Origin: Stenotrophomonas raiganjensis (SeqCode)
GTDB taxonomy: Bacteria; Pseudomonadota; Gammaproteobacteria; Xanthomonadales; Xanthomonadaceae
Length of the DNA: 64,000 bases
Direction: 5' to 3'
Assembly (NCBI RefSeq): GCF_030658505.1
Contig: NZ_JAUTXR010000195.1
Location: 1 to 64,000, forward strand
Under the pieces are notes generated by a model. The model worked only from the letters and a program-made list of their open reading frames with translations. It searched no databases and was not told the origin of the DNA. Each line of letters opens with the position of its first letter. The first letter of the stretch is position 1. This document shows, piece after piece, positions 17,992 through 26,818 of the stretch. The position numbers were made by a program, and so were the translations under genes.

Positions 17992-18619
17992 CCGGGGCCT
18001 TGGGCTTGGGAATCGGCGCGATTTCCACGCGGCGGTTGCGTGCGCGGCCTTCCTCATTGGCATTGGAACTAACCGGCTGCTCGCTGCCGAACGCGGCGGC
18101 GAACACGGCGTCAGCCGGTACGCCATCGGCGATCAGGGTGCGGGTCACGGTCAGCGAGCGCTGCGCGGACAGCTCCCAGTTGTCGGCGAAACGCCGGTTG
18201 CCTTCGCGTACCGGCGCGTCATCGGTGAAGCCGCTGACCATCAGGATTTCTTCGCGGCTGCCCAGGTAGGCGGCCAGCGGCGCGGCCAGGCTGCGTAGCA
18301 GCTCCTGGCCTTCCGGCTGCAGCTGGTCGGAGTTCAGCGCGAACAGCACGCTGCCGCTGATGCCGATGCGTCCATCGACCAGGGTCACGCGACCGGCGGC
18401 CAGCGGGCCGGCCAGCGCCTGTTCCAGCGTCTGCAGGCGCTTGGCTTCGGCCTGGCGCTGCTTCACTTCCTGGTCCAGCCGCTGCGACAGCTCCAGCTGC
18501 ACCGCGACCACACCGACCAGTATCAGCACGAACGCGCCCAGCAGCACCGACATCAGGTCGCCGAAGGCGGCCCAGATCGGGGCGTGCGAACCGCCATCGA
18601 CCTCCAGCTCGTCGCTCAT
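17981..18619 (-). CDS. MotB/OmpA-like stator protein (212 aa)
   Basis: One transmembrane helix near the N-terminus (about residues 14-41) carries Asp21 in WAAFGDLMSVLLGAF, the position of the proton-binding aspartate of MotB, ExbD and ZorB. A helical linker follows (about 42-70), then an OmpA-type peptidoglycan-binding domain ending in RARNRRVEI. The protein is shorter than flagellar MotB. It overlaps the MotA/ExbB-like gene by an ATGA, so the two are made together and probably form an inner-membrane ion channel anchored to the cell wall. No flagellar genes are nearby. Seen: topology and motifs. Inferred: motor activity. Confidence 0.85.
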   Translation of the reverse strand: MSDELEVDGGSHAPIWAAFGDLMSVLLGAFVLILVGVVAVQLELSQRLDQEVKQRQAEAKRLQTLEQALAGPLAAGRVTLVDGRIGISGSVLFALNSDQLQPEGQELLRSLAAPLAAYLGSREEILMVSGFTDDAPVREGNRRFADNWELSAQRSLTVTRTLIADGVPADAVFAAAFGSEQPVSSNANEEGRARNRRVEIAPIPKPKAPDAK

Positions 18620-20880
18620 GCGCTACCGGCCTTGCCGCGGCGCGCGGCCAGCTGCTGCAGTTCTTCCATCACCTGCTTCTGCGACAGCAGGCTGAGGTCG
18701 ACCACCTCGCGCGCCTGCGATACGTAGTAGGCCAGCTGCTCGTCGCTACGGGCCAGTGAGGCATCCAGCGCACCGCCAATCTGCTCCAGGCGGCCGGACA
18801 GCTCGGTGGAGGCGCTGCCGAACTGCGCGACCGCTTCGCCGAAGCTGCTGGCCAGCTGTCCGACGTCGTCCGCGCTGCCGTGGAGCGCTGCGGCAATGCC
18901 ATCCAGCTTGCCGGTCTCGGCGGCGATATGGTCGGTGAAGCGGTTGCCGACGCGTTCCAGCAGCTCGGCCGAGCCACCGACCAGTGCGTCCACAGCGGTG
19001 CGCTGTTCGTGCGAGGCGTGGTTGATCGCATCCAGCAGGGTCTGCACGGTGGCCAGCAGGCGTCCGCGTTCTTCCAGCATCGCGTTGTCACGCACCAGGC
19101 TCTCGGACAGGGTGCTGCGCAGCTCGTTGATGACGTCGGCAGCGGCCTTGGGCGCGGCGGCGGCGGTCTGCAGCAGGGTGGACACTTCGGCCAGCGTGGC
19201 GCTGGCCTGGGCGCGACCGTTCTCGCCGATCTGCTGCGCGGTCGCCGCCAGCGTCTCGCAGACCTGCTGCTGCTGCGCAGCCAAGCGTTCGCCATTGGCC
19301 TGAAGGCGCTCGGCCAGGTCGGTGGACACGTGCTGCAAGACATCGCTCCAGCGCTGCAGGCGCTGTTCGTCGCCGGCCTGTAGCTGTGCCTGCAGGGTGG
19401 CGTGGGCCTGTTGCAGCTCGGCGCTGACCGCGTCCCAGCGCGCCTGGCGCTGCTGCTCGCGGCTGTCCAGGCTGGCCTGCAGTTCGGCGTGCGCGGTCGC
19501 TGCGGCGGCCTGCGCGGCCTGCCAATCCTGCGAGCGTTGTTGTTCGTGGTCCTGCAGCAGCGACTGGCTGGCGCTGTGGCGCTGCTCCAGTGCCTGCAGC
19601 AGCGCCTGCGCACGCGCGTCCAGATGCTCGCTGGCGGCGATCAACGCCTGCTGCTGGCGCTCGACCAGCGCGCTGTTCAGGGCCTGCTGCTGTTCGGCGG
19701 CAGCACGCAAGGCCTCCGCATTGTCCTGTGCATCGGCCTGCAGGCGCTCGCCGATACGCGCGACCAGCGCCTCGGCGTGCGCGCCCTGGCCGTCGCTGAA
19801 GGCCTGCAGGTGCTGGCGCAGATCGCCCACCAGTGCCTGCTGTGCCTGGGTCTGTTCACTCACCACCTTGGCCCAGCTGGCCTCGGTCGCAACGCGGCTG
19901 CGTTCGAAGCCGTCGCTCAGGCCCGCCAGCTGCTGTTGCACGGCCTGCTCGACACGGGCGTGCAGTGCTTCGCCGTGATGGGCCAGGCCAGCCAGGGTGG
20001 TCTCGGCCATCGGCTGCAGCGCGCCACCGATGGCGGCGGCGCTGGCTTCAGCCCCTTCGCGCAGCGACTGCTGCAGCGAGGCCGCCAGGCGCTCCTGCAG
20101 CGCCTGGCTCTGGGTCAGGAATTCGGCCTGGCCGGCCAGCAGGCGCTCGTTGGCGGCCGTGCTGTGCTGTTCAAACGTCTGCGCCATCGCCTGCAGGCGG
20201 TCGACCAGCGCCGGCAGGGCGGCCGACTGCGCCTGCAGCAGGCGCAGCGATTCGGCACGCTGCCAGGCCTGCGAGTACGGATGCAGGTCACCGGCGATCG
20301 CCCGGTCCAGCTGCTGCACGGCCTCCAGGCGATCTCGGCGCAGCAGCGCTGCCAGCAGGCCAAGCATGGCCGAGCTGGCCACGCCGGCGATCGAGGTGCC
20401 GAATGCCACCGCCAGGCCCTGCACCGGCGAGGCCAGTGAGCCGCGGATGGCGGCCATGTCGGTCGCACTCTGCAGGGCCAGGCCGGTGCCGCGCAGCGTG
20501 TCCATCATGCCCAGCAGGGTGCCGAGCATGCCCAGCAGCACCAGCAGGCCGACCAGGTATGGGGTCAGCACCGGCGCGGGCAGGGCGGTGCGCTCGCCTT
20601 CCACGCGCAGGCGCACGGCGTTGCGCAGGCCCACCGGTACGCGCTCCAGCCAGGGGGCAAGGCTTTCCTTGGCGCTGGACAGGTCGCTCAGCGCTGCACG
20701 CAGGCCGTTGCTGGCCTGGCGATAGCGGTACAGCTCCACGCCGCCGGCGACGTAGCAGGCCGCGATGATCGCCGCCACCGCTGCACCCAGCGGATGCACC
20801 GAAACGTAGCCAATGCCGATCCAGCACACGGCCAGCAGGCCGACAAGGAATACAACGACATGGAAAGCAGTTCTGGACAT
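18616..20880 (-). CDS. MotA/ExbB-like DUF802 protein with long helical tail (754 aa)
   Basis: Four hydrophobic segments lie in the first 180 residues (about 4-26, 31-48, 107-126 and 154-180). The third contains LLGMLGTLLGMMDTLRG, the GxxGTxxGM signature of MotA/TolQ/ExbB channels, and the fourth has GLAVAFGTSIAGVASSAMLG. From about residue 185 to the end the sequence is almost purely Ala, Gln, Glu, Leu and Arg helix, a tail of about 570 residues likely to form a long coiled coil in the cytoplasm. This layout resembles ZorA of the Zorya defence system more than MotA. The family is annotated as DUF802 from memory. The first ATG after a run of non-coding-like sequence was chosen. The neighbours are DUF3348 and the OmpA-like partner. 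Confidence 0.82.
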   Translation of the reverse strand: MSRTAFHVVVFLVGLLAVCWIGIGYVSVHPLGAAVAAIIAACYVAGGVELYRYRQASNGLRAALSDLSSAKESLAPWLERVPVGLRNAVRLRVEGERTALPAPVLTPYLVGLLVLLGMLGTLLGMMDTLRGTGLALQSATDMAAIRGSLASPVQGLAVAFGTSIAGVASSAMLGLLAALLRRDRLEAVQQLDRAIAGDLHPYSQAWQRAESLRLLQAQSAALPALVDRLQAMAQTFEQHSTAANERLLAGQAEFLTQSQALQERLAASLQQSLREGAEASAAAIGGALQPMAETTLAGLAHHGEALHARVEQAVQQQLAGLSDGFERSRVATEASWAKVVSEQTQAQQALVGDLRQHLQAFSDGQGAHAEALVARIGERLQADAQDNAEALRAAAEQQQALNSALVERQQQALIAASEHLDARAQALLQALEQRHSASQSLLQDHEQQRSQDWQAAQAAAATAHAELQASLDSREQQRQARWDAVSAELQQAHATLQAQLQAGDEQRLQRWSDVLQHVSTDLAERLQANGERLAAQQQQVCETLAATAQQIGENGRAQASATLAEVSTLLQTAAAAPKAAADVINELRSTLSESLVRDNAMLEERGRLLATVQTLLDAINHASHEQRTAVDALVGGSAELLERVGNRFTDHIAAETGKLDGIAAALHGSADDVGQLASSFGEAVAQFGSASTELSGRLEQIGGALDASLARSDEQLAYYVSQAREVVDLSLLSQKQVMEELQQLAARRGKAGSA

Positions 20881-20890
20881 GGTGTTCCGG

Positions 20891-21544
20891 TCAGTGGGAG
20901 CGCAGGGCGTCTTGCAGCCCTTCGATCGGGTGGAAGCGCAGCTGCAGCTCGGCAAGCAGCAGGGTACGCATGTCATGGCGGAAAGCCGCGCGCCAGCCGG
21001 GTTGGCCGTGCACGCGTTCAAAACGGGCGCCGAGCACCGCCGGGGCGGTGGCCAGCAGGCTGTGCTCGCGCGGGGTAAGGGTCTGTTCCATCACCGCATC
21101 GACCTCGGCCAAGCGTGCCAGCTCCGGCGAAACCTGCACCAGCTGGTCGCGCAGGCGGCCGCGCAGGCGCCCGGTGGCGGTCTGGATGGCCTGCTGCAGC
21201 ACCCGGTAGCGCTGGCGCAGCGAGGCAAAGTTGGGCGCAGCGGCGGCTTCGGCCAGGTCCAGCAGGCGTTCGGCTTCGGCGTCCTCGCCGATCGAGGCCA
21301 GCAGGCTCGCATGGGCCTGGGCGCAGTCGGCCAGCACATCTTCGACCCGTTCGGCAGCTTCGCCGGGCTCGGGCAGGCGTCCGCCCAGCGCCCCGGACAG
21401 GGCCACGGCACGGCTCCAGTCCACCCACTGGCCGAGGCGATCGGTCAGGGCGGGGCTGCTGGCCGGCATCGCGCCGTCGCTGAGACGGGCGAGCAGGCGG
21501 AGGAACTCCGGTCCACCCAGGACCGGCTGCGCTGCGTTCGCCAT
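20891..21544 (-). CDS. DUF3348 family protein (217 aa)
   Basis: The first gene of the motor-like operon. It encodes a soluble helical protein with no signal peptide. The C-terminal segment ARFERVHGQPGWRAAFRHDM and the ending LRFHPIEGLQDALRSH are, from memory, the typical face of DUF3348. It ends 10 bp before the DUF802 gene, so the four genes form one unit. Function is unknown. A cytosolic partner of the channel tail is a reasonable guess. A TTG at 21562 is in frame, but neither start has a clear Shine-Dalgarno. ATG is preferred. Confidence 0.75.
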   Translation of the reverse strand: MANAAQPVLGGPEFLRLLARLSDGAMPASSPALTDRLGQWVDWSRAVALSGALGGRLPEPGEAAERVEDVLADCAQAHASLLASIGEDAEAERLLDLAEAAAAPNFASLRQRYRVLQQAIQTATGRLRGRLRDQLVQVSPELARLAEVDAVMEQTLTPREHSLLATAPAVLGARFERVHGQPGWRAAFRHDMRTLLLAELQLRFHPIEGLQDALRSH

Positions 21545-21689
21545 CAAGGGGTGAGGGGCCAAAAACCGTTGATTTTACAACCAGATGACCCCGGCTGGAT
21601 GAAGGCGGGGCGGGGGAAGGGGCACCCGTAGGCGCGACAAGGCTTAGAATGTCCGGCTGCACCCATCCGTTCGACCCCTGGAGTTCCCA

Positions 21690-22610
21690 ATGACCGTTGC
21701 GCAGTTCTACCCGATCGGCACCCCCGGACAGCCCTGGGGCGACGCGGAACGCGCACAGTGGCGGGCCCGCCAGCAGCGCCAGCGCAGCTACCACGATGAC
21801 GTTGTGGCAGCGCTCGAGCGCCTGGACGACAGCTTCGATGTGATCCAGTACGGCCAGCTGGACTATGCGCCGGACCATTACCCGCTGTTCGCCGTGGTCA
21901 ACCACGACTGGAACCCGGCGCTGCCGACCGCACTGATCACCGGTGGCGTGCATGGCTACGAGACCAGCGGCGTGCATGGCGCCCTGCAGTTCCTGGAACA
22001 GCAGGCCGAGCGCTACCTGGGCCGGCTGAACCTGATCGTGGCGCCATGCGTCAGCCCATGGGGCTACGAGCGTATCCAGCGCTGGAACCCGGATGCGATC
22101 GATCCCAACCGCAGCTTCCGTGACGGCGGCCAGATCGAGGAAGCCGCCGCCCTGATGGCCTGGGTAGCCGAGCGCAGGCCGAACCTGCTGGTGCACCTGG
22201 ACCTGCACGAGACCACCGACAGCGACCTGCACGAGTTCGATCCGGCGCGCTGCGCCCGCGACGGCAAGCCGTTCGAGCGCGACACCATTCCGGATGGCTT
22301 CTACGTGATCGGCAACAGCGAAGATCCGCAGGCCGAGTTCCAGAAGGCCCTGATCGCCGCGGTGGCGCCCATCACCCATATCGCCCCGGCCGATGCCGAA
22401 GGCAACCTGGTCGGCCTGCCGCTGCAGTCGCTGGGCGTGGTCTGGGGCGAGTCGCGCTCGATCGGCGCCTGCGCCGGCTTCACCGACGCGCGCTTTGCCA
22501 CCACCACCGAGGTCTACCCGGACAGCCCGCGCACCAACCCGCAGGAATGCAACGACGCCCAGGTGGCGGCAGTGTGCGCGGGCCTGGATTTCGCCCTGGC
22601 GGCGCAGTAA
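21690..22610 (+). CDS. M14 family metallocarboxypeptidase (306 aa)
   Basis: Zinc ligands are visible as His88 and Glu91 in GGVHGYETSG and His173 in HLDLHET. The substrate-binding Asn-Arg pair is in DPNRSF (140-141), and the catalytic Glu is E274 in TTTEVYPDS. The M14 zinc peptidase or deacylase fold is therefore complete. There is no signal peptide, so the enzyme is cytoplasmic and may trim peptides or peptidoglycan fragments. Its 3' end overlaps the convergent eptA reading frame by 97 bp. A possible -10 element TAGAAT lies about 45 bp upstream. Confidence 0.88.
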   Translation: MTVAQFYPIGTPGQPWGDAERAQWRARQQRQRSYHDDVVAALERLDDSFDVIQYGQLDYAPDHYPLFAVVNHDWNPALPTALITGGVHGYETSGVHGALQFLEQQAERYLGRLNLIVAPCVSPWGYERIQRWNPDAIDPNRSFRDGGQIEEAAALMAWVAERRPNLLVHLDLHETTDSDLHEFDPARCARDGKPFERDTIPDGFYVIGNSEDPQAEFQKALIAAVAPITHIAPADAEGNLVGLPLQSLGVVWGESRSIGACAGFTDARFATTTEVYPDSPRTNPQECNDAQVAAVCAGLDFALAAQ

Positions 22611-24325
22611 CGCGCTACGTTCCGGGCAGCGACCGGCATCAGCCGCCGCCGTTTTCTGACCGGTAACGCGACCACCGATGGCGTGGCCGCCGTCCGGCAA
22701 CCGGCGAAGACATCCAGATCGCGTTGGTACACCGCGCTGCTGACGCCAAACAGGCCCAGCAGCGAGTGGAAAACGTTGTCGTGGCTGTATGCCCTGTGCA
22801 GGGCGTTGTCGCGCAGGCATGCCCCATCAAGGCCTGCGTTGCGGCCGAAGTCCGGTGAGAACCACATCACCATCGGCACCTGGGTCTGCTCGCGCGGGGC
22901 GATGAAGTAGGGCGTGCCATGCAGGTACATGCCGCGTTCACCCAGTGACTCACCGTGGTCGGAGACATAGATCAGGGCCACGTCGCGCTGGCTTGAATAG
23001 CCCTGCAGCAGCTCGATGGTCTGGCCCAGCATGCGGTCGGTATGGACCAGGGTGTTGTCATAGGTGTTGACCAGCGCCTCGTTGCTGCAATGCTGGATCT
23101 GGTTGCTGTCGCAGGTAGGGCTGAAGGCCCGCGACGCGGCCGGATAGCGCTCGAAGTAGGTCGGGCCGTGGCTGCCCAGCTGGTGCAGCACGATCAGGGC
23201 GTCACCGTTCAGTGCGTCGATGCGTGCGCCGAGCTGATGCAGCAGCACGTCGTCATGGCAGGTGCCGTCGGCGTTGACGCACGGGCCGGCCACCTTCAGC
23301 GCAGGCATGTCTTCGGTCGGCACGCGTTCGCACACGCCCTTGCAGCCGCCATTGTTGTTGTTGCGCCAGAGCACGCCAACGCCGGTGCGCTGCAGGATGT
23401 CGAGCACGTTCTGTTCGGTTGCCGCGCGTACGTCGTCGTACTGCTCGCGGGTCATCTGCGAGAACATGCATGGCACCGAGATGGCCGTTGCGGTGCCACA
23501 GGAAGAGACATTGCTGAAGCTGATGATGCCGTCGGTGCGCGAAAGGCGTGGATTGGTGGCGCGGGGATAGCCGTTGAGCTGGAAATTCCGCGCGCGCGCG
23601 GTCTCGCCGACGACCAGGATCACCAGCTTCGGGCGCGGGCCCGATGTGCGTCGTGCGTCGGCGCCGATCACGCGCAACGGCTGCTGGCGGGTACTGTAGA
23701 GGCTCTTCAGGTAACCGTGGGTATGCCGCACCACGTTCAACGGCAGCACCTGGTCGCGGATATGGCGGTTGTTGCGCAGCAGCGAGGAGTAGTCCTTGTA
23801 GAACGCAAAGCCGATCGCCAGCAACACCATCATGGATACCAGGACGTTGACTGGCCACACCAGCAGCGAACGTATCGAGCCCGCCTCGCTGGCGGTGCGC
23901 ATCAGGACCAGCCCGGTCGCGGGCAGCACGCCCAGCGCCAGCAGGGTCAACAGCAGTGGCAGCGACAGATAGGCGTTCAGCTCGGCTTGGTTGGTCTCGA
24001 ACACGTTCTGCACCATGCTGCGGTCGATCAGCACGTTGTAGTGAAGCATGAAGTAGCTGCAAGCGGCGCTGATGACAAGGAGCAGCACCAGCAGCGGCCT
24101 GCGCACGAACGGCAGCGCCAGCAGCGGCGTCAGCATCAGGTTGAACAGGCAGAACAGCACCAGCGGCAGGCTGGCCAGGAACAACGCACTGCGCAGGCTG
24201 CTGAGGTCGATCAGTCCCCACAGCGACTTCCAGAGGGCGATGTTCCCGATCGTGGTGAAGAACAGTGCGGCAGCCCAGACCAGAACGATCGGATGGGGCC
24301 GTGGAAGACGGAGGCATTGGCGCAC
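22514..24325 (-). CDS. eptA: Phosphoethanolamine-lipid A transferase EptA (603 aa)
   Basis: Five hydrophobic segments in the first 175 residues are followed by a periplasmic sulfatase-like domain. Catalytic features match EptA/MCR: Glu241 in GETAR, nucleophile Thr280 in SCGTATAISVPCMFS, and Asp456-His457 in YVSDHGESLGE, with many paired cysteines. The enzyme moves phosphoethanolamine from phosphatidylethanolamine to lipid A and lowers affinity for polymyxins. Family members end near residue 545, at DVFAGCR. Here the frame continues for about 58 more basic residues and runs 97 bp into the opposing M14 gene. I see no stop or clean frameshift at the usual end. It follows dgkA and a two-component system on the same strand, which suggests that system controls it. 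Confidence 0.9.
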   Translation of the reverse strand: MRQCLRLPRPHPIVLVWAAALFFTTIGNIALWKSLWGLIDLSSLRSALFLASLPLVLFCLFNLMLTPLLALPFVRRPLLVLLLVISAACSYFMLHYNVLIDRSMVQNVFETNQAELNAYLSLPLLLTLLALGVLPATGLVLMRTASEAGSIRSLLVWPVNVLVSMMVLLAIGFAFYKDYSSLLRNNRHIRDQVLPLNVVRHTHGYLKSLYSTRQQPLRVIGADARRTSGPRPKLVILVVGETARARNFQLNGYPRATNPRLSRTDGIISFSNVSSCGTATAISVPCMFSQMTREQYDDVRAATEQNVLDILQRTGVGVLWRNNNNGGCKGVCERVPTEDMPALKVAGPCVNADGTCHDDVLLHQLGARIDALNGDALIVLHQLGSHGPTYFERYPAASRAFSPTCDSNQIQHCSNEALVNTYDNTLVHTDRMLGQTIELLQGYSSQRDVALIYVSDHGESLGERGMYLHGTPYFIAPREQTQVPMVMWFSPDFGRNAGLDGACLRDNALHRAYSHDNVFHSLLGLFGVSSAVYQRDLDVFAGCRTAATPSVVALPVRKRRRLMPVAARNVARYCAARAKSRPAHTAATWASLHSCGLVRGLSG

Positions 24326-24398
24326 GAGCAGGTTCCGCGGAACAGGAGTGCGCGCAGTATCGAAACGGCCCTATCAGGAAGTTGTCAGCCTTGCCGGG

Positions 24399-24785
24399 CT
24401 AACCCAGCAGGATCACGCCCCATACCGCACCCACCATCAACAACGCAGTGGTCTGTGCGGCGCTGCCCATATCCTTGGCGTTCTTTGACAGTGGATGCTG
24501 TTCCAGGGAGATGCGATCAACCACCGCTTCGATCGCCGAGTTGAGCAGTTCCACCAGCAGGCTGATGAAGCAGACCGCAAGCACTATCGCGCGCTCGACC
24601 GCGCTGATGTCCAGTACGAACGCTGCAATGATCAACAGCGCGTGCAGAAGCAGCAGCTGGCGAAAGGCTGCCTCGCCGCGGAAGGTGGCGACGAATCCAT
24701 CGCGCGAATGGATGAGGGTGTGGAAGATGCGGCTCAGGCCGGTCTTCCCGTGCGGGTACTTGCCGCTGTCCTTGGGGTGCTGCAT
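24399..24785 (-). CDS. dgkA: Diacylglycerol kinase DgkA (128 aa)
   Basis: A small trimeric inner-membrane kinase with three predicted helices. The family motif is present: Glu in FRGEAAFRQ, LLVELLNSAIEAVVDR, and the C-terminal KNAKDMGSAA. It phosphorylates diacylglycerol to phosphatidic acid. EptA releases diacylglycerol when it transfers phosphoethanolamine, so pairing dgkA with eptA makes metabolic sense. The gene is 59 bp after the histidine kinase and 73 bp before eptA, all on the minus strand. Confidence 0.93.
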   Translation of the reverse strand: MQHPKDSGKYPHGKTGLSRIFHTLIHSRDGFVATFRGEAAFRQLLLLHALLIIAAFVLDISAVERAIVLAVCFISLLVELLNSAIEAVVDRISLEQHPLSKNAKDMGSAAQTTALLMVGAVWGVILLG

Positions 24786-24844
24786 GCGGTTTCCGCCGTG
24801 AAGTGAGCAATCCCCAGCATGTGCACGCGTGCGTCAGGAAACCG

Positions 24845-26077
24845 TCAGAGGGACCATTCCAATGTGAACCGGCAGCCCTGCTGCGAGGAGTGCACCGTCA
24901 TCCTCCAGCCCAGATGCTCGACGATGCGTTGCACGATGGACAGCCCGAGTCCCTCGCCACTGTGCGGGCTGCAAGGCAGGAAGCGCTGGAATTGCTCTGG
25001 GTCGATACTGGAGGGCAGGCCGGGCCCGGTGTCGGCGACGATGAGTGCGGTGTCGCGGAGAGTGACCCGCACGTCGCCCCGTTCGGTGTACTGGCAGGCG
25101 TTGCGCAGCAGGTTCCAGATGACGCTGTGCGCTAGATCCGCATGGGTATCCAGTACGGCGTCATTCCGGGCATCGAACGTAATGCTCACTGGCTTGTCCG
25201 AAAGCCACGGCTGGCAGCGTTCCATGCAGGATTCGATCAATGGACGCAGGGCCACCTTGTTGCGCGGCACAGCGTCTGGGGCGCGTGAGAGCAGCAGCAG
25301 GCAGGACAGCTGGCGCTGCATCTCCTGCGTGGTGCGCAGGATGCGCTCAGCGCTGGGAACAAGGTGGCTGTCGGCCGGAAGCTGGCAGGCGAGCGTCTCC
25401 GCAGCACCGCCGATGATGGCCAGCGGCGTGCGCAGCTCATGGCTGGCATCGCCACTGAAGCACTGCTCGCGGTGCAGGAAGCGCTCCAGCTCATCGCTAT
25501 GCCGTGCAAAAGCTCGGGCCAGAACACCGATCTCGTCGCGTGCGTCCTGGCAGGGAAAGGGCTTCTGCCCGCTCTGCACGGCATCCGCCAGCTGCGTGAT
25601 GGGCGCGATGACGTGCGACGCCACCCTGCGGCCGATCAGGAAGGCGCCGAGCACGCAGATCGAAATGACCAGCGCCGCAAAGGCATTGATCAGGTGTTCC
25701 AGGTAGCCATAGGGTGCCGCGTCCTGCAGCAGGTAGTAACGTTGGCCGCCACTATCGAACACGCGCAGGTGCCACTCGTTGGGCGCCTGTTCGCCGTGGT
25801 AACCCAGGCCATACTGGCGCAGCACCACAGGCACGTTGCGGGCATCGTACAGTGCGCTGCCAGACGGCAGGGCGGGGCGTTGGCCACGAGCCAGTTCGTC
25901 CTGCAGGCGGCGTACTTCGCTGGCCTGTGTGCGTGCAACGACCACGGCACGGACCTGGTCGTAGTCGACCTGTTCGGCCAGCACGATGAAGCCCATTGCT
26001 CCGGCCATCAGCAGCACGAACGAAATCGTGATGCGGGTGCGAAGGGTCAGGCGGCGGTAGAGGCCGGCCGGGGTCAC
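24845..26077 (-). CDS. Sensor histidine kinase (410 aa)
   Basis: A GTG start overlaps the response-regulator stop (GTGA), which fixes the N-terminus. TM1 is at about 16-36 and TM2 at 129-149, enclosing a periplasmic sensor region of about 95 residues. A HAMP-like linker follows, then the H-box with His213 in DASHELRTPLAI, the N-box IWNLLRNACQYTE, and the G-boxes VADTGPGLP and GEGLGLSIV. It should autophosphorylate and pass the phosphate to the partner regulator. Because dgkA and eptA follow on the same strand, the kinase probably responds to envelope stress, divalent cations or cationic peptides. The signal is unknown. Confidence 0.9.
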   Translation of the reverse strand: MTPAGLYRRLTLRTRITISFVLLMAGAMGFIVLAEQVDYDQVRAVVVARTQASEVRRLQDELARGQRPALPSGSALYDARNVPVVLRQYGLGYHGEQAPNEWHLRVFDSGGQRYYLLQDAAPYGYLEHLINAFAALVISICVLGAFLIGRRVASHVIAPITQLADAVQSGQKPFPCQDARDEIGVLARAFARHSDELERFLHREQCFSGDASHELRTPLAIIGGAAETLACQLPADSHLVPSAERILRTTQEMQRQLSCLLLLSRAPDAVPRNKVALRPLIESCMERCQPWLSDKPVSITFDARNDAVLDTHADLAHSVIWNLLRNACQYTERGDVRVTLRDTALIVADTGPGLPSSIDPEQFQRFLPCSPHSGEGLGLSIVQRIVEHLGWRMTVHSSQQGCRFTLEWSL

Positions 26078-26748
26078 GCCTGCATGCGCCAGCCGACGCT
26101 GTGCACCGTGGTGATCAGCGCGCTGTCGAAGCTGCGGTCTACCTGCAGGCGGAGTTCGTGGATGTGGGTCCGCAATGCTCCGCTGTCCGGTGGCTCGTCG
26201 CCCCAGACCAGGTATTCCATCTCCTGCTTGCGGACCACGGCGGGCGCCGCCCGCACCAGGCACATCAGCAGCTTGTGCGAAGTGGGCGTCAGCGCGATGC
26301 ATCGGCCCTGCCGCCAGGCCTGCGGTGATCGGGTATCCACCTGCAGGTCCTTCCAGGCGAGCACGCTCTGGACCTGGCGGCCCTCGGCCCTTCGCACCAG
26401 GGCCCTGATCCGTGCATCCAGCTCCTTCAGCGAGAACGGCTTGACCAGGTAGTCGTCCGCACCCATTTCCAGGCCCTGAACGCGGTCTTCGACCGGGTCG
26501 CGCGCGGTCAGCATCAGGATCGGAACCGGATTCTGGAACTCCTGGCGCAGCTTCCTGCACAGGGCCATGCCATCCAGACGCGGCAGCATCAGGTCCAGCA
26601 GGATGGCGTCGTAATCATTCTGCGTGGCCCGGCGCAGGCCGCTGGCACCGTCGCGGGCATCGTCCAGCACGTAGCCCAGCGGCTCGAAGAAGGCGTACAG
26701 ATTGGCAACCAGTTCAGGGTTGTCTTCGATGATCAGCAGGCGGGTCAT
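26074..26748 (-). CDS. OmpR/PhoB-type response regulator (224 aa)
   Basis: The receiver domain has acidic pocket Glu8/Asp9, phosphoacceptor Asp52 in LLDLMLPRLDG, Thr81 and Lys103 in LVKPFS. The C-terminal winged helix (about 130-224) contains TPTSHKLLMCLVRA and HIHELRLQVD, ending in VGWRM. The longer frame upstream lacks coding character, and MTRLLIIEDN is the natural start. It is the first gene of the regulator-kinase-dgkA-eptA series and is the likely activator of lipid A modification. Which named system it equals cannot be said. Confidence 0.9.
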   Translation of the reverse strand: MTRLLIIEDNPELVANLYAFFEPLGYVLDDARDGASGLRRATQNDYDAILLDLMLPRLDGMALCRKLRQEFQNPVPILMLTARDPVEDRVQGLEMGADDYLVKPFSLKELDARIRALVRRAEGRQVQSVLAWKDLQVDTRSPQAWRQGRCIALTPTSHKLLMCLVRAAPAVVRKQEMEYLVWGDEPPDSGALRTHIHELRLQVDRSFDSALITTVHSVGWRMQA

Positions 26749-26818
26749 GGTGTGCGTCCTTGCGCGCGCCCGGTCGGTGACGAATCCGGTCCGGGCTACG
26801 GAAACGGGTGGGGCGTGC

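Noticed and set aside
17608..21544. Flagellar stator genes motAB or a complete Zorya system
   Set aside because: There are no flagellar genes nearby, the channel protein has a very long tail, and no ZorC/D/E helicase or nuclease genes are present.
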